A DNA stretch of 64,000 nt from Bradyrhizobium sp. CCBAU 53340 (GCF_015291645.1 NZ_CP030055.1:3782001-3846000); one strand, 5' to 3'. Shown: positions 35,252 through 43,989, numbered from the stretch's first letter. Numbers and translations are program-made. Notes: generated by a model not told the origin, from the sequence alone.

Positions 35252-37351
35252 ATGAACGCCATCAGCCGCCTCATTCGACCGCGGAGCGTCGCCGTGATCG
35301 GCGCGTCGGCCGACCCGGGCAAGACGTCGGGGCGACCGGTGTCGTTCCTGCAAAAGCATGGCTTCAGCGGCGAGATATATCCCGTCAATCCGAAGGTTGA
35401 ACGTATCGCCGGGCTCACATGCTATCCGGAGGTTGGTGCGCTCCCTGCCGTGCCCGATGTCGGCATCGTTCTGCTGGGCGCGGAACGCGCGCATCTTGCC
35501 GTGCGAGAGCTCTCCCAGCGCGGCACCGCTGCTGCGATCGTTCTTGCCAGCGGTTATACCGAAACCGGCGAAGAGGGGGCGTTGCGCCAGAGACAGCTCA
35601 TCGAGTCTGCCGGCGCGATGCGGCTCCTCGGGCCCAATACCATCGGTCTGGTCAACCTGACCGACAACATCGTCCTCTCGGCCTCGGGCGCGCTGGCGAT
35701 GGATCATTTCACCGCCGGCTCGATCGGCGTGGTGTCGCAAAGCGGAGGAATCCTCGGGGCGTTGCTCTCGCGCGCCGCCGCGCGCGGGATCGGACTGTCG
35801 AAGCTGGTGTCAACCAGCAATGAGGCCGATCTCGAGCTTTCCGACTTCATTGAATTTCTTGCGGCGGACGAGGCAACCCGGGTGATCGCCCTCTATGTCG
35901 AGACGATCCGTCATCCGATCCGCTTTCGCGAGGCTGTGCGCAAGGCGCGGCAGGCGGGCAAGCCAGTGGTGGCATTCAAGATCGGTCGCTCGGAAGCCGG
36001 CGCAAAGGCAGCCGTGTCGCACACCGGCGCTCTCGCCGGATCGGACCGGATGTACGACGCCCTGTTCAGGCAGCTCGGCGTGATCCGGGCGAAGACGTTC
36101 GAGGACCTGCTCGATATTCCGGCGGCTCTTGCCACCGGCAGGATGCTCACCGGCCGGCGCGTGGCGATACTCACTTCGACCGGCGGCGCCGGAACGATCG
36201 TCTCCGACAGCCTCGGCGTCGCCGGGTTCGAGACGCCCGCGCCCGACGGCAAGACCGCGGCCCAGCTCAGATCGCTGCAATCCGGGTCCCATGCCAATCT
36301 CGACCGCAATCCGGTTGACCTGACCTTGGCCGGGCTGCAACCGGACGTGCTGCGGGGCGCGATCCGCGTCCTGCTGGCTAGCCCGTCATATGATGCCCTG
36401 ATCGTTATTGCGGGATCGTCGGCGGTTGGCTCCCCGGCGCTGCTCGCAGATGCCATCCGTGATTGCCTTCCGATGTCCGGCAAGCCGGTCATCGCCTATG
36501 TCAGTCCTCACGCGCCGAATGTCGGATCGGCTCTCACGGCGCAAGGTGTACCGGCCTACACATCGGCGGAAAGCTGTGCGTCCGCGCTCTCGGGCCTGCT
36601 CAAGGCAGCGGAGCCGTTGCAGAGCGACGACATAACGACCCCTGCAAACCATGTCGACGTCAGCGATTTCCCCGCAGGCTCGCTCGACGAGGCCGCTGCA
36701 AAGGCGCTGTTTGCCAGGTTCGGCATTCCCACGGTCGCAGAGCGGGTCGTCCAGGCGCCGGCCGAGGCGGAAGCGGCAGCGCGAGAGCTTGGCGGCAAGG
36801 TCGTGCTCAAGATCCTGTCCGGCGAGATCACGCACAAGAGCGATGTGGGCGGTGTGGCCCTCAATCTCACACCCGATACGATCGGTCGCCGGCTGGTGCG
36901 CATGGCTGAAGAAGTGGAAGCGGCGACCGGCCAGCGGCCCCGGCGGTTCCTCGTGCAGGAAATGGTCTCCGGTGGCGCCGAGTTGATTCTGGGGCTGCAT
37001 CGCGATCCGCTTGGAACCGCAGTACTGCTCGGCATGGGCGGTGTCGCCGCGGAGCTGTTCCAGGATACGACCATGCGCCTCCTGCCCGCGCAGGGCCGAC
37101 TGAGCCGCGAGGATGCGCGCTCGATGCTGCGCGAGCTGATGACCTGGCCGCTGCTGGACGGATTCAGAGGGCGACCGAAAGCCGACATCGAAGCGATCGT
37201 CTCGACCGTCGTGTCCTTCTCGGCGATGGCAGCAGAGCTCGGGGAGCGCCTGATCGAGGCCGAGATCAATCCTGTGTTCGTCTTGCCGGCCGGACAGGGC
37301 GTCCGGGCCGCGGACGGCGTTGCGGTGCTCGGAGCAGCCGGCGCGGTCTGA
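35252..37351 (+). CDS. NDP-forming acyl-CoA (acetate-CoA ligase-like) synthetase
   Basis: A 699-residue fused alpha-beta acyl-CoA synthetase, 4 bp after the hydratase stop. Residues 1-125 form the CoA-binding Rossmann domain (RPRSVAVIGASADPGKTSG). The succinyl-CoA-ligase-like domains follow, with the active-site His in KAAVSHTGALAGSD. Residues 480-690 form the ATP-grasp domain (GKVVLKILSGEITHKSDVGG, then the C-terminal IEAEINPVFVLP). It makes or uses an acyl-CoA with ADP/ATP or GDP/GTP, activating the acid imported by the neighbouring carrier; the acid itself is unknown. Confidence 0.9.
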   Translation: MNAISRLIRPRSVAVIGASADPGKTSGRPVSFLQKHGFSGEIYPVNPKVERIAGLTCYPEVGALPAVPDVGIVLLGAERAHLAVRELSQRGTAAAIVLASGYTETGEEGALRQRQLIESAGAMRLLGPNTIGLVNLTDNIVLSASGALAMDHFTAGSIGVVSQSGGILGALLSRAAARGIGLSKLVSTSNEADLELSDFIEFLAADEATRVIALYVETIRHPIRFREAVRKARQAGKPVVAFKIGRSEAGAKAAVSHTGALAGSDRMYDALFRQLGVIRAKTFEDLLDIPAALATGRMLTGRRVAILTSTGGAGTIVSDSLGVAGFETPAPDGKTAAQLRSLQSGSHANLDRNPVDLTLAGLQPDVLRGAIRVLLASPSYDALIVIAGSSAVGSPALLADAIRDCLPMSGKPVIAYVSPHAPNVGSALTAQGVPAYTSAESCASALSGLLKAAEPLQSDDITTPANHVDVSDFPAGSLDEAAAKALFARFGIPTVAERVVQAPAEAEAAARELGGKVVLKILSGEITHKSDVGGVALNLTPDTIGRRLVRMAEEVEAATGQRPRRFLVQEMVSGGAELILGLHRDPLGTAVLLGMGGVAAELFQDTTMRLLPAQGRLSREDARSMLRELMTWPLLDGFRGRPKADIEAIVSTVVSFSAMAAELGERLIEAEINPVFVLPAGQGVRAADGVAVLGAAGAV

Positions 37352-37397
37352 GCAGCCTCGGGCGCTCGCCGATGACCAAAAAAAGGGGAGGATGCGC

Positions 37398-38894
37398 ATG
37401 TCGACATTGGTTCATGCCGGGGCCACGACGCCCGCGGTCAGCGTCAGGAAATTCCTGACCGTCCTGGTCGCTCTTGCGATCATGGCCGCTATCGTCATGG
37501 CGCCGGCTCCTGGCGGTCTTTCACTTGCCGGGCAGCGCGTGATTGCCGTGATGGTCTTCGTGGTGCTGATGTGGATCACCGAGGCGATTCCGTACGGCGT
37601 CAGCGCGGTTGCGCTTGTGCTTCTGCTGATACTCGCTCTCGGGTTTTCACCTGCCGCGAACGATGCGGGACCCATCCTTGGAACAGCGAAAGCCATACCG
37701 CTTGCGCTGAGTGGGTTTTCGAACGGCGGCTGGCTGTTCGTCGCGGCAGGGCTGGCCATGGCCGCAGCCATCACGAGTACTGGGCTCGAAAAGCGCGTTG
37801 CCTATCTGATCCTGAAGCTGGTCGGCGCGGAAACGCGTGCGATCATGCTCGGTATCATCCTGACCGCATTTGCACTCACGTTCTTCATTCCGTCGGTGAT
37901 TGCGCGCGCGGCAACGCTTGTTCCGATCGTCATCGGGTTGACGGAGGCTTTTGGTCTGCCGCGCAGCAGCCAGATCGGCAAGGCCATGTTGCTGCTGGCG
38001 GGCATTCTGCCGTCTGTCACCGGAGTCGGTGTCCTCACCGGCGCGGCGCCCAATCCCGTGATGGTCAATTTTCTCACCAGCGCCGGCCAAACCCAGGTCA
38101 GTTATGTCGACTGGTTGGTCTACCTTTTCCCGTTCACGGTGGTGTTTTCCGGCGGGCTCTATGTCCTGGTGACCCGGCTTTTCAAATTTGAGTTCGCAGA
38201 ATTGCCGGGAGGGAGCGACTACGTCTCCGCTCGGATCGCGGAATTGGGGCCGATGTCCAGCCTTGAAAAGCGGGCTTCGGCGATCATGGTGGTGACGATC
38301 CTGCTCTGGGCGACGGACAAGATGCATCACATCGAGGCGTCCGCCGTTTCGGTTTTCTGCGTGCTGCTCCTCGTTTTGCCAGGCGTAGGCGTTACCACCT
38401 GCAACGACCTCTACAAGCGGATCGACTGGAACTCGATCCTGTTGTTCGGCGCGGGCATCTCGATGGCAGAGATGCTGTCCAAGACCGGAGGGGCTGCCTG
38501 GTTGTCGAAAGTCGCATTCGTTGAGTCGGGGATGGGAGGGTTGTCGGTCACGGCGCTGGCGATCATGATCTTCGTCGTCGTGTTCTTCGTTCGCTTCTGC
38601 TTTACCAGCATCACGTCGTGTCTTACCGCGATCACGCCAGCGATTATCGGCTTTCTGGTATCTCTGCATGATCCGGCACTCCCGATTGTCGGTATCGTGC
38701 TCGGTGTCGCTCTGATCGCTCAGTGCCTCTCGATCATTCCCGTGACCTCGGCTCCGGCCATGATCGCCTATGGCGCCGGCGGCTTCACGACGCGGGACAT
38801 GATGCGCCTGGGCCTGCCGCTCGCGGCCATCATGTACGGCTTGATCGTGCTGTTCATATTCACCTATTGGCCACTCGTCGGTCTTTGGACATGA
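37398..38894 (+). CDS. SLC13/DASS family anion transporter
   Basis: A 498-residue inner-membrane protein with about twelve hydrophobic segments. The start ATG 37398 has GGGGAGG 6 bp upstream. Family signatures include WITEAIPYGVSAVALVLLLI, GWLFVAAGLAMAAAITSTGL, TGAAPNPVMVNFL in the first half and the C-terminal IPVTSAPAMIAYGAGGF in the second. It should carry a di- or tricarboxylate or a sulfonate-like anion with Na+. Its operon position suggests uptake of the acid that the ligase next to it activates. Confidence 0.9.
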   Translation: MSTLVHAGATTPAVSVRKFLTVLVALAIMAAIVMAPAPGGLSLAGQRVIAVMVFVVLMWITEAIPYGVSAVALVLLLILALGFSPAANDAGPILGTAKAIPLALSGFSNGGWLFVAAGLAMAAAITSTGLEKRVAYLILKLVGAETRAIMLGIILTAFALTFFIPSVIARAATLVPIVIGLTEAFGLPRSSQIGKAMLLLAGILPSVTGVGVLTGAAPNPVMVNFLTSAGQTQVSYVDWLVYLFPFTVVFSGGLYVLVTRLFKFEFAELPGGSDYVSARIAELGPMSSLEKRASAIMVVTILLWATDKMHHIEASAVSVFCVLLLVLPGVGVTTCNDLYKRIDWNSILLFGAGISMAEMLSKTGGAAWLSKVAFVESGMGGLSVTALAIMIFVVVFFVRFCFTSITSCLTAITPAIIGFLVSLHDPALPIVGIVLGVALIAQCLSIIPVTSAPAMIAYGAGGFTTRDMMRLGLPLAAIMYGLIVLFIFTYWPLVGLWT

Positions 38895-38910
38895 ACCAGT
38901 GTCCAACAGC

Positions 38911-38949
38911 TGCCGCTCTGAAGCTCGTAATCCAAACGCCGGTGTGAGG
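38911..38949 (+). pseudogene. Remnant of a second MmyB-like regulator 3' end
   Basis: The DNA encodes ALKLVIQTPV and a TGA, against ALKLVIYTPV and a TGA at the end of the XRE-family gene at 33313. The nucleotide match is GAAGCTCGTRATC-N-AACGCCGGTGTGAG, with only a few changes. It lies between the carrier and the DHDPS-like gene with no upstream remainder, so it is a truncated scrap of a paralogue. Confidence 0.4.
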
Positions 38950-39028
38950 CCCCGCGAACCTTTTTGCGAAATGAGGAAGTTTCAGAGTAGGTTCGTCGGC
39001 ACCATTAGCCATTGTTTGGAGCCTGCCT

Positions 39029-39961
39029 GTGACCATCGCCCTCAAGGGCATCATTCCCGTGATGCTGACGCCGTTCACCGAAGCGAACACGATCGACTAT
39101 GCCGGCCTCGAACGGCTGATCGAATGGTATATCGCCGGCGGTGCCGACGCGTTGTTTGCGGTTGCCCAATCGAGCGAGATGCAGTTCCTGACGCTGGACG
39201 AGCGTGTCGCGCTGGCCCGTTTTGTCGCGAAGACCGCAGCCGGCCGGCTTCCGGTCATCGCCTCAGGCCATATCAGCGACTCTAGGGAGGACCAGCTCAC
39301 CGAGCTCTCGTCCATCGCCAAGACGGGCGTCGACGGATTGGTGCTGGTGACCAATCGCCTTGCCTCCATCAATGCGACGGGGACTGCGTTCGCCGACAAT
39401 CTGACCTGGCTGCTCGACCAGCTGCCCAGGGACATGACGCTCGGTCTCTATGAATGCCCGGCGCCGTTCCGCCGGCTCCTTTCCGATGATGAGCTGGCCT
39501 TTTGCGCCGACAGCGGGCGCTTTGCGATCCTCAAGGACGTCTCCTGTGATCTTCTGACCGTGCAGCGCCGGGTCAGGCTGACGAGGGGCTCGCCGCTCAC
39601 CATCGTCAATGCCAATGCGGCGATCGCCTTCGATGCGATGAAGTCGGGGGCTCCCGGCTTCACCGGCGTGTTCACGAATTTCCACCCCGATCTCTACAAA
39701 TGGCTGCTGACGCGCCACCACAAGCATCCGGCGCTAGCGAACGAGCTTTCGGTGTATCTAGCGCTTGCCGCGATGGCGGAGCCGATGGGCTATCCGAAAC
39801 TGGCAAAGCTCTATCACCAGCGGCTCGGCACCTTTTCCTGCATCGAGAGCCGGGCGGTCGATTTCGACATCAGAGAGCGGTTCTGGGCGCTGGATGCGCT
39901 GATCGACAAGATCGTCGAGGGGCAGGAGTCGTTCCGCGCGAAGATCGCGGCGGCGCGCTGA
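39029..39961 (+). CDS. Dihydrodipicolinate synthase family protein
   Basis: A 310-residue class I aldolase-like enzyme with a GTG start (GGAG about 9 bp upstream). It starts MTIALKGIIPVMLTPFTEAN. Conserved features are the GGADALFAVAQSSEMQFLTL pocket, the Tyr region GLYECPAPF, and the Schiff-base Lys in FAILKDVSCD. The GTTGE-type motif of true DapA is altered (AQSSEMQ), so a keto-acid aldolase or a lyase for the operon's substrate is more likely than lysine biosynthesis. It is the last gene of the IclR-adjacent cluster. Confidence 0.88.
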   Translation: MTIALKGIIPVMLTPFTEANTIDYAGLERLIEWYIAGGADALFAVAQSSEMQFLTLDERVALARFVAKTAAGRLPVIASGHISDSREDQLTELSSIAKTGVDGLVLVTNRLASINATGTAFADNLTWLLDQLPRDMTLGLYECPAPFRRLLSDDELAFCADSGRFAILKDVSCDLLTVQRRVRLTRGSPLTIVNANAAIAFDAMKSGAPGFTGVFTNFHPDLYKWLLTRHHKHPALANELSVYLALAAMAEPMGYPKLAKLYHQRLGTFSCIESRAVDFDIRERFWALDALIDKIVEGQESFRAKIAAAR

Positions 39962-39975
39962 GCGGGCGAGGCCGC

Positions 39976-41232
39976 TCAAGGCGACGGCGCAGCCGAAGGC
40001 GTTGCGTTGACCTTCTGCTCGGGCGCGGGCCAGGGGCTCTTTGGCGCGGGCGTCGTTGCTGGGCATGATGCCGCGAGCTGCGTCCACGCCGACGGCAGGC
40101 CGCTGGCGTCGATGTCGAACTTCGTCGTGTCCGCCGTTTCGTCCGGCTTGCGCGTGATCTCCCGGACGTGCAGGGAGCGGGACGCCATGATCGCCCTGAA
40201 CGTGCCGAAATCGAGCGAGCCGCTCCACATTTCGTATTTGCCTGTCCGGACCGCAAATCCGCCGGCTTCCTCGCTGGGCGCGGCGTCCGCCGTCATCATG
40301 ATCGAGCGTTTGCCAACCGCCGCCTCGTCGACCTCGGCTGCGAACATCAGCGGCACGCGATTTTTGTTGTCGCAGTACAGACGCCATTCCATCGTCCGGA
40401 AGGAGGGCGCGTTCTCGTTCTTCAGCGTTGCGAATTTGCTGAGATAGGGCCGCGTGGCTTTCTCCAGCCGCCACATCGTCTCGGCAAGGGGACGCGTGTC
40501 GACACCGAAGCGGTAGAGCTCGGCGCGCGTCAGCATGTGCAGGTTTTCGAACTTCACGGTGCGGATCAGGTCATCGAGCTCGCGGCTGGTCCCCATCGCC
40601 ACGATATAGGCGGTTCGATCGTGATCGGCTGCGGCCGTCCGGCGCTGCTTGAGCTCGGCGATCAACGCCGGGGGTGGATTGCCGCGAATGGCGAGCACGA
40701 GCCTGGAATTATGCACCGCCAGTGCGGCGTCGGGCGCGACCTCGCGCGATGTCGCGCCGAGAAACACGTATGCGCAGGCCGAGTTGCACATCGCATGATA
40801 GGTGGTGAGCTCGGCGTCGATCTCGCCGCCCGCGTTCTTCGTCTTCAGGCAGGCCGCGTCCACCTGCGCGTCTGCGGCGCAGGCCGTCACCAGGGTCCGG
40901 CCGACCCGCGCGATCGACTTGCGGCCGCGGAGCAGCCGCCCGATGACATAGGACTGCTCGACATTGCCACCGGGCGAATACAAATAGATCGGACGCTGCG
41001 TGTCCTTGACGCCGGCGAGGAAGCGGCGAATGCGGGGCGCCGCATTGCCGTCGATCTCGCCCTCGATGGCGATCCATCGGTCACAACCCGGTCCGCAGGA
41101 GTCGGGTGCTCCCTTGGCAAGATAGATCGTCAGCGTGGAGGCAAATCCCGCTTTCTCGGCCGCTGTCTGCTCTGCACGCAATGCGCCAGGGATCGTCAGC
41201 GAGGTCACGAGGAGCAAGATGCGGGCGAGCAT
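39976..41232 (-). CDS. Exported ClpP/crotonase-fold-like protein (COG3904-like)
   Basis: A 418-residue protein with a signal peptide (MLARILLLVTSLTIPGALRA/E). Residues 30-210 resemble the periplasmic ClpP-like group: GEIDGNAAPRIRRFLAG, IYLYSPGGNVEQSYVIGRLL, then CNSACAYVFLGATSREVAPD and AVHNSRLVL. The SPGG and NSACAY blocks match the oxyanion and nucleophile positions of ClpP-type serine proteases. The C-terminal half is unique, ends in a Pro/Ala-rich tail, and has no recognised domain. It faces the DHDPS-like gene end to end. A proteolytic role is inference only. Confidence 0.75.
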   Translation of the reverse strand: MLARILLLVTSLTIPGALRAEQTAAEKAGFASTLTIYLAKGAPDSCGPGCDRWIAIEGEIDGNAAPRIRRFLAGVKDTQRPIYLYSPGGNVEQSYVIGRLLRGRKSIARVGRTLVTACAADAQVDAACLKTKNAGGEIDAELTTYHAMCNSACAYVFLGATSREVAPDAALAVHNSRLVLAIRGNPPPALIAELKQRRTAAADHDRTAYIVAMGTSRELDDLIRTVKFENLHMLTRAELYRFGVDTRPLAETMWRLEKATRPYLSKFATLKNENAPSFRTMEWRLYCDNKNRVPLMFAAEVDEAAVGKRSIMMTADAAPSEEAGGFAVRTGKYEMWSGSLDFGTFRAIMASRSLHVREITRKPDETADTTKFDIDASGLPSAWTQLAASCPATTPAPKSPWPAPEQKVNATPSAAPSP

Positions 41233-41362
41233 GAAATGAGCAGACCGGACGCGATGCAGGAGACGGCATGACGTTACAGGATGATCGCAGCAGGCACAAC
41301 TTTTAGTGGCACGCTTGAGCGCCGCGAGGTTATTGTATCAACGGGCCGAGAGCATCTTCTCC

Positions 41363-42229
41363 ATGGAGACGTTCGCGACTGATTCATCAGGCTTTGCCGA
41401 CGGGCTCCGAATGCGTGAATTTGCGATTTTCGACGATTACGCCGGCCACAGCGCGTTGAGCGATCCCGGCGCTCATGCCGGTTTGATCAGCGACTTGCCG
41501 CTGGATATTCCGGCGTTGTGTCGCATTTTGCACGGCCTGCTGATCCACGAGGCATGGATCGAGCGGCAGGGGTTCGATCCGGCTACGTTTGCCGGGCAGA
41601 GCCGTGCCACGTTGCCGGTGTCCAAACGCCTGGATCAGCTTCTGGCGATCGACCCGAGACCGCTGGCGGTCGCTCGTCCAGGCGAGTCGAGAGCTCTGGC
41701 GACTTGCCGGGACTTTGCGTTGATGTTGTGCGCGGTTCTGCGCCAGCGCGGCGTGCCCGCCCGTGTCCGCTGCGGTTTCGGCACGTACTTCACCGGCCAC
41801 CCCTATCACGATCACTGGGTGTGCGAATATTGGGCGCGAGGAGAGCAGCGGTGGGTTCTGGTCGACGCCGAGCTCGACGATGCGCACCGCACCCTTCTCG
41901 CGTTCGATTTCGAGCCCACCGACGTGCCGCGCACGGCGTTCATCACCGGCATCGAGGCGTGGCAACGCTGCCGATCCGGCGCCATGGATCCCGGGCAGCT
42001 CGGGCACGGAACGACGACCGGTCTGTTCTTTGCGCGCGTCAACCTTGCGCGCGATCTGCTCGCGCTGGCCAAGAACGAGACCTCGCCATGGGATACGTGG
42101 CGCGCCGCACGCGAGCCGCATCTTGGGCTGGACGCTTCAGCCCTGTCGCTCTGTGATGACCTTGCGCGCCTCGGCGAGGTGAGGGCCGTCGAGATCGCGC
42201 CGTCGTTGCGCGTTCCACCGTGGCAATGA
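41363..42229 (+). CDS. Transglutaminase-like domain protein
   Basis: A 288-residue cytoplasmic protein with no signal. The transglutaminase-like core is visible: the Cys in ATCRDFALMLCAVLRQRGVP, then ARVRCGFGTYFTGHPYHDHW with the His, and the acidic residue in RWVLVDAELDDAH, in the Cys-His-Asp order of the family. The start is uncertain: 41306 (GTG), 41363 (ATG) and 41411 (ATG) are in frame; I chose 41363. The biochemical role is unknown. No clear operon partner is present. Confidence 0.8.
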   Translation: METFATDSSGFADGLRMREFAIFDDYAGHSALSDPGAHAGLISDLPLDIPALCRILHGLLIHEAWIERQGFDPATFAGQSRATLPVSKRLDQLLAIDPRPLAVARPGESRALATCRDFALMLCAVLRQRGVPARVRCGFGTYFTGHPYHDHWVCEYWARGEQRWVLVDAELDDAHRTLLAFDFEPTDVPRTAFITGIEAWQRCRSGAMDPGQLGHGTTTGLFFARVNLARDLLALAKNETSPWDTWRAAREPHLGLDASALSLCDDLARLGEVRAVEIAPSLRVPPWQ

Positions 42230-42247
42230 GAGCGCAGGCGCGCGCTA

Positions 42248-42562
42248 TCAGCCTTCGCCGTGATCGAGGCGCCGCGACCGGTGAGGAACTGCCGGCGCCT
42301 TCTGCGTGAAATACGGGTTCACGATGCAGCTCGCGGAGCGGCCAACGGCGAGAAACTTGCACTGGTCCAGCGAGCCGTAGCGGCAGTCGAGATAGCCGAC
42401 GGGACCGTAGATCTGCATGCAGACCGGATAGTCCGGATCATAGGTCTGCGCATCTGCGGCTACGCCCATCAGCATCAGCAGCGTTCCGATCGCGATGCGG
42501 ACAAATGTGGCGAAGGCGAGCGAGAATGTGGCGACAATGGGGAGAGGAAACGATGCGCGCAT
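42248..42562 (-). CDS. DUF3551-like small exported protein
   Basis: A 104-residue protein, start MRASFPLPIVATFSLAFATF, with GGAG about 9 bp upstream. After the signal peptide (cleavage near ADA/Q) it reads YDPDYPVCMQIYGPVGYLDC, RYGSLDQCKFLAVGRSASCI, VNPYF. The four Cys and this pattern are typical of the DUF3551 family, which has many copies in Bradyrhizobium genomes. The function is unknown. The 255 bp up to the porin hold the promoters of both genes. Confidence 0.75.
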   Translation of the reverse strand: MRASFPLPIVATFSLAFATFVRIAIGTLLMLMGVAADAQTYDPDYPVCMQIYGPVGYLDCRYGSLDQCKFLAVGRSASCIVNPYFTQKAPAVPHRSRRLDHGEG

Positions 42563-42817
42563 CTTCGATTCTCCAATCACACAATCGTGCGCGCGACGTT
42601 GTACCGCGCGCTCGCGATATAGAGCATGCAGCGGACATTGGAATCGCAGAAAACTCTTGTTTCAAAGGGTTTCCGCGCACGCGATACTAAACACTCGTTC
42701 ATGAAATCGGGCCCTTTGGCGCGAACTGTTGCGTCGAGGTTACAGCAATTCCGGCGATCACTGCTAAGACGTCGCCTCGGCCCGGGGGCCTAACGACGAA
42801 ACTGGAACGGGAATCAA

Positions 42818-43537
42818 ATGAACAAGAATTTGTTGCTTGCTGCCGTGAGCCTCGTCGCGCTCAGCGCGACTGCGCCGGCGCTGGCTGCTGACCTCGCTGC
42901 GCGTCCTTACACCAAGGCGCCTGCGATGATCGCCACGGTCTATGACTGGAGCGGCTTCTACATCGGCATCAACGGCGGTGGCGCTTCGGCTCACACGACC
43001 TGGGATCAGCTTGCTCCGGTGGTTGGCGGTGAAGGCTCGCACAACGCGACCGGCGGCACGGTCGGTGGCCAGGTCGGCTATCGCTGGCAGTCCGGGCAGT
43101 GGGTGTTCGGCGTGGAAGGCCAGGGCAACTGGGCCGACTTCTCCGGCGACAACGTCAGCGGCCTCACCGGCTTCACCGATCGCTCCAAGATCGATTCGTT
43201 CGGTCTGATCACCGGTCAGATCGGCTACGCCTGGAACAACGTCCTGGTCTACGCCAAGGGCGGTGCGGCTGTGGTCGGCACCAAGAACGAGCTGCGTGCT
43301 GCCGGCGCGACCTTCGCTTCGGTCAGCGACACCCGTTGGGGCGGCACCATCGGTGCGGGCCTCGAGTTCGGCTTCGCTCCGAACTGGTCGGTTGGCGTCG
43401 AGTACAACCACATCTTCCTGTCGGACAAGGACATCACCTTCGCCGGCTTCCAGACCGACCGCGTCCGTCAGGACGTCGACATGGGTCTCGTCCGCCTGAA
43501 CTACAAGTTCGGCGGCCCGATCATCGCCAAGTACTGA
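42818..43537 (+). CDS. Outer-membrane beta-barrel porin, Omp25/31-like
   Basis: A 239-residue protein with a signal peptide ending ALA/ADLAARPYTKAP. The mature part opens with DWSGFYIGINGGG and has eight amphipathic strands (TVGGQVGYRWQSGQWVFGVE, IGAGLEFGFAPNWSVGVEYN), ending in aromatic-terminated LNYKFGGPIIAKY, as in the OmpA-like/Omp25 barrel family. It is inserted in the outer membrane. GGAACGGG lies about 11 bp before the ATG, and a strong terminator follows. Confidence 0.88.
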   Translation: MNKNLLLAAVSLVALSATAPALAADLAARPYTKAPAMIATVYDWSGFYIGINGGGASAHTTWDQLAPVVGGEGSHNATGGTVGGQVGYRWQSGQWVFGVEGQGNWADFSGDNVSGLTGFTDRSKIDSFGLITGQIGYAWNNVLVYAKGGAAVVGTKNELRAAGATFASVSDTRWGGTIGAGLEFGFAPNWSVGVEYNHIFLSDKDITFAGFQTDRVRQDVDMGLVRLNYKFGGPIIAKY

Positions 43538-43567
43538 GAACAGCCCCTCTAATCAGAGCGGTCGTCG

Positions 43568-43597
43568 AAAGCCCCGGCCTTGCGCCGGGGCTTTTTT
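43568..43597 (+). terminator. Rho-independent terminator after the porin gene
   Basis: GCCCCGGC (43571-43578) and GCCGGGGC (43584-43591) form an 8-bp stem with loop CTTGC, preceded by AAA and followed by TTTTTT. It isolates the porin transcript from the SOS-type promoter that begins 53 bp further on. Confidence 0.85.
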
Positions 43598-43649
43598 GTT
43601 ATTTGAATTCAGTGAGTTAACCATTTCATTTTGAAGCGGCTGAGATCGC

Positions 43650-43693
43650 TTGACTCCCTGGAACGAAATGAGAACAATGTTCTGCATACGTTC
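43650..43693 (+). promoter_or_regulatory. Putative SOS promoter with two LexA-type boxes
   Basis: TTGACT (43650-43655), a 17-bp spacer and AACAAT (43673-43678) form a plausible sigma-70 promoter. GAAC-N7-GAAC (43661-43675) lies in the spacer and GTTC-N7-GTTC (43679-43693) covers the expected start of transcription. Each is the alphaproteobacterial LexA consensus, one per strand, and they are 3 bp apart. A LexA dimer on either box would block the promoter. Box 2 ends 17 bp before the ATG of the small membrane protein. Confidence 0.65.
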
Positions 43694-43710
43694 TAGGGAT
43701 GGAGCAAGCC

Positions 43711-43809
43711 ATGTTCAGGATTTTCGTCGAAGAAGCCGCTGCACTGACCTCGATCGCACTGTTCGTCGGGATGATCGCGATCTGGGCCCAGGTCATTCCG
43801 CAGCTCTGA
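43711..43809 (+). CDS. SOS-associated 32-residue membrane peptide
   Basis: A 32-residue peptide, MFRIFVEEAAALTSIALFVG and so on to WAQVIPQL. One hydrophobic helix covers about residues 9-28 and two Glu lie near the N-terminal face. GGAG sits 6 bp before the ATG; an in-frame ATG at 43699 would give 36 residues. It is the only frame directly after the promoter with two LexA-type boxes, so it should be induced by DNA damage. Known LexA-controlled small membrane proteins are SidA (29 residues, blocks division in Caulobacter) and TisB. I see no sequence homology to either; a similar role is a hypothesis. Confidence 0.6.
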   Translation: MFRIFVEEAAALTSIALFVGMIAIWAQVIPQL

Positions 43810-43989
43810 CGGGCGCCCCTTGCTGACCGCCTTGGGGAAAAGCGGGATGAGGCGGCGAAGCGGCCGCTCCAGCGTGGACTCTGGCGCGGCGAGCCCCCAC
43901 CATTGTGAGGCGAGTCGGCCGGGTCAGTGCAGGATGCCTCGACGGCCGGCGACCGCTCCAACCCACCTGCAAGAGGCCGTCACGCGACC

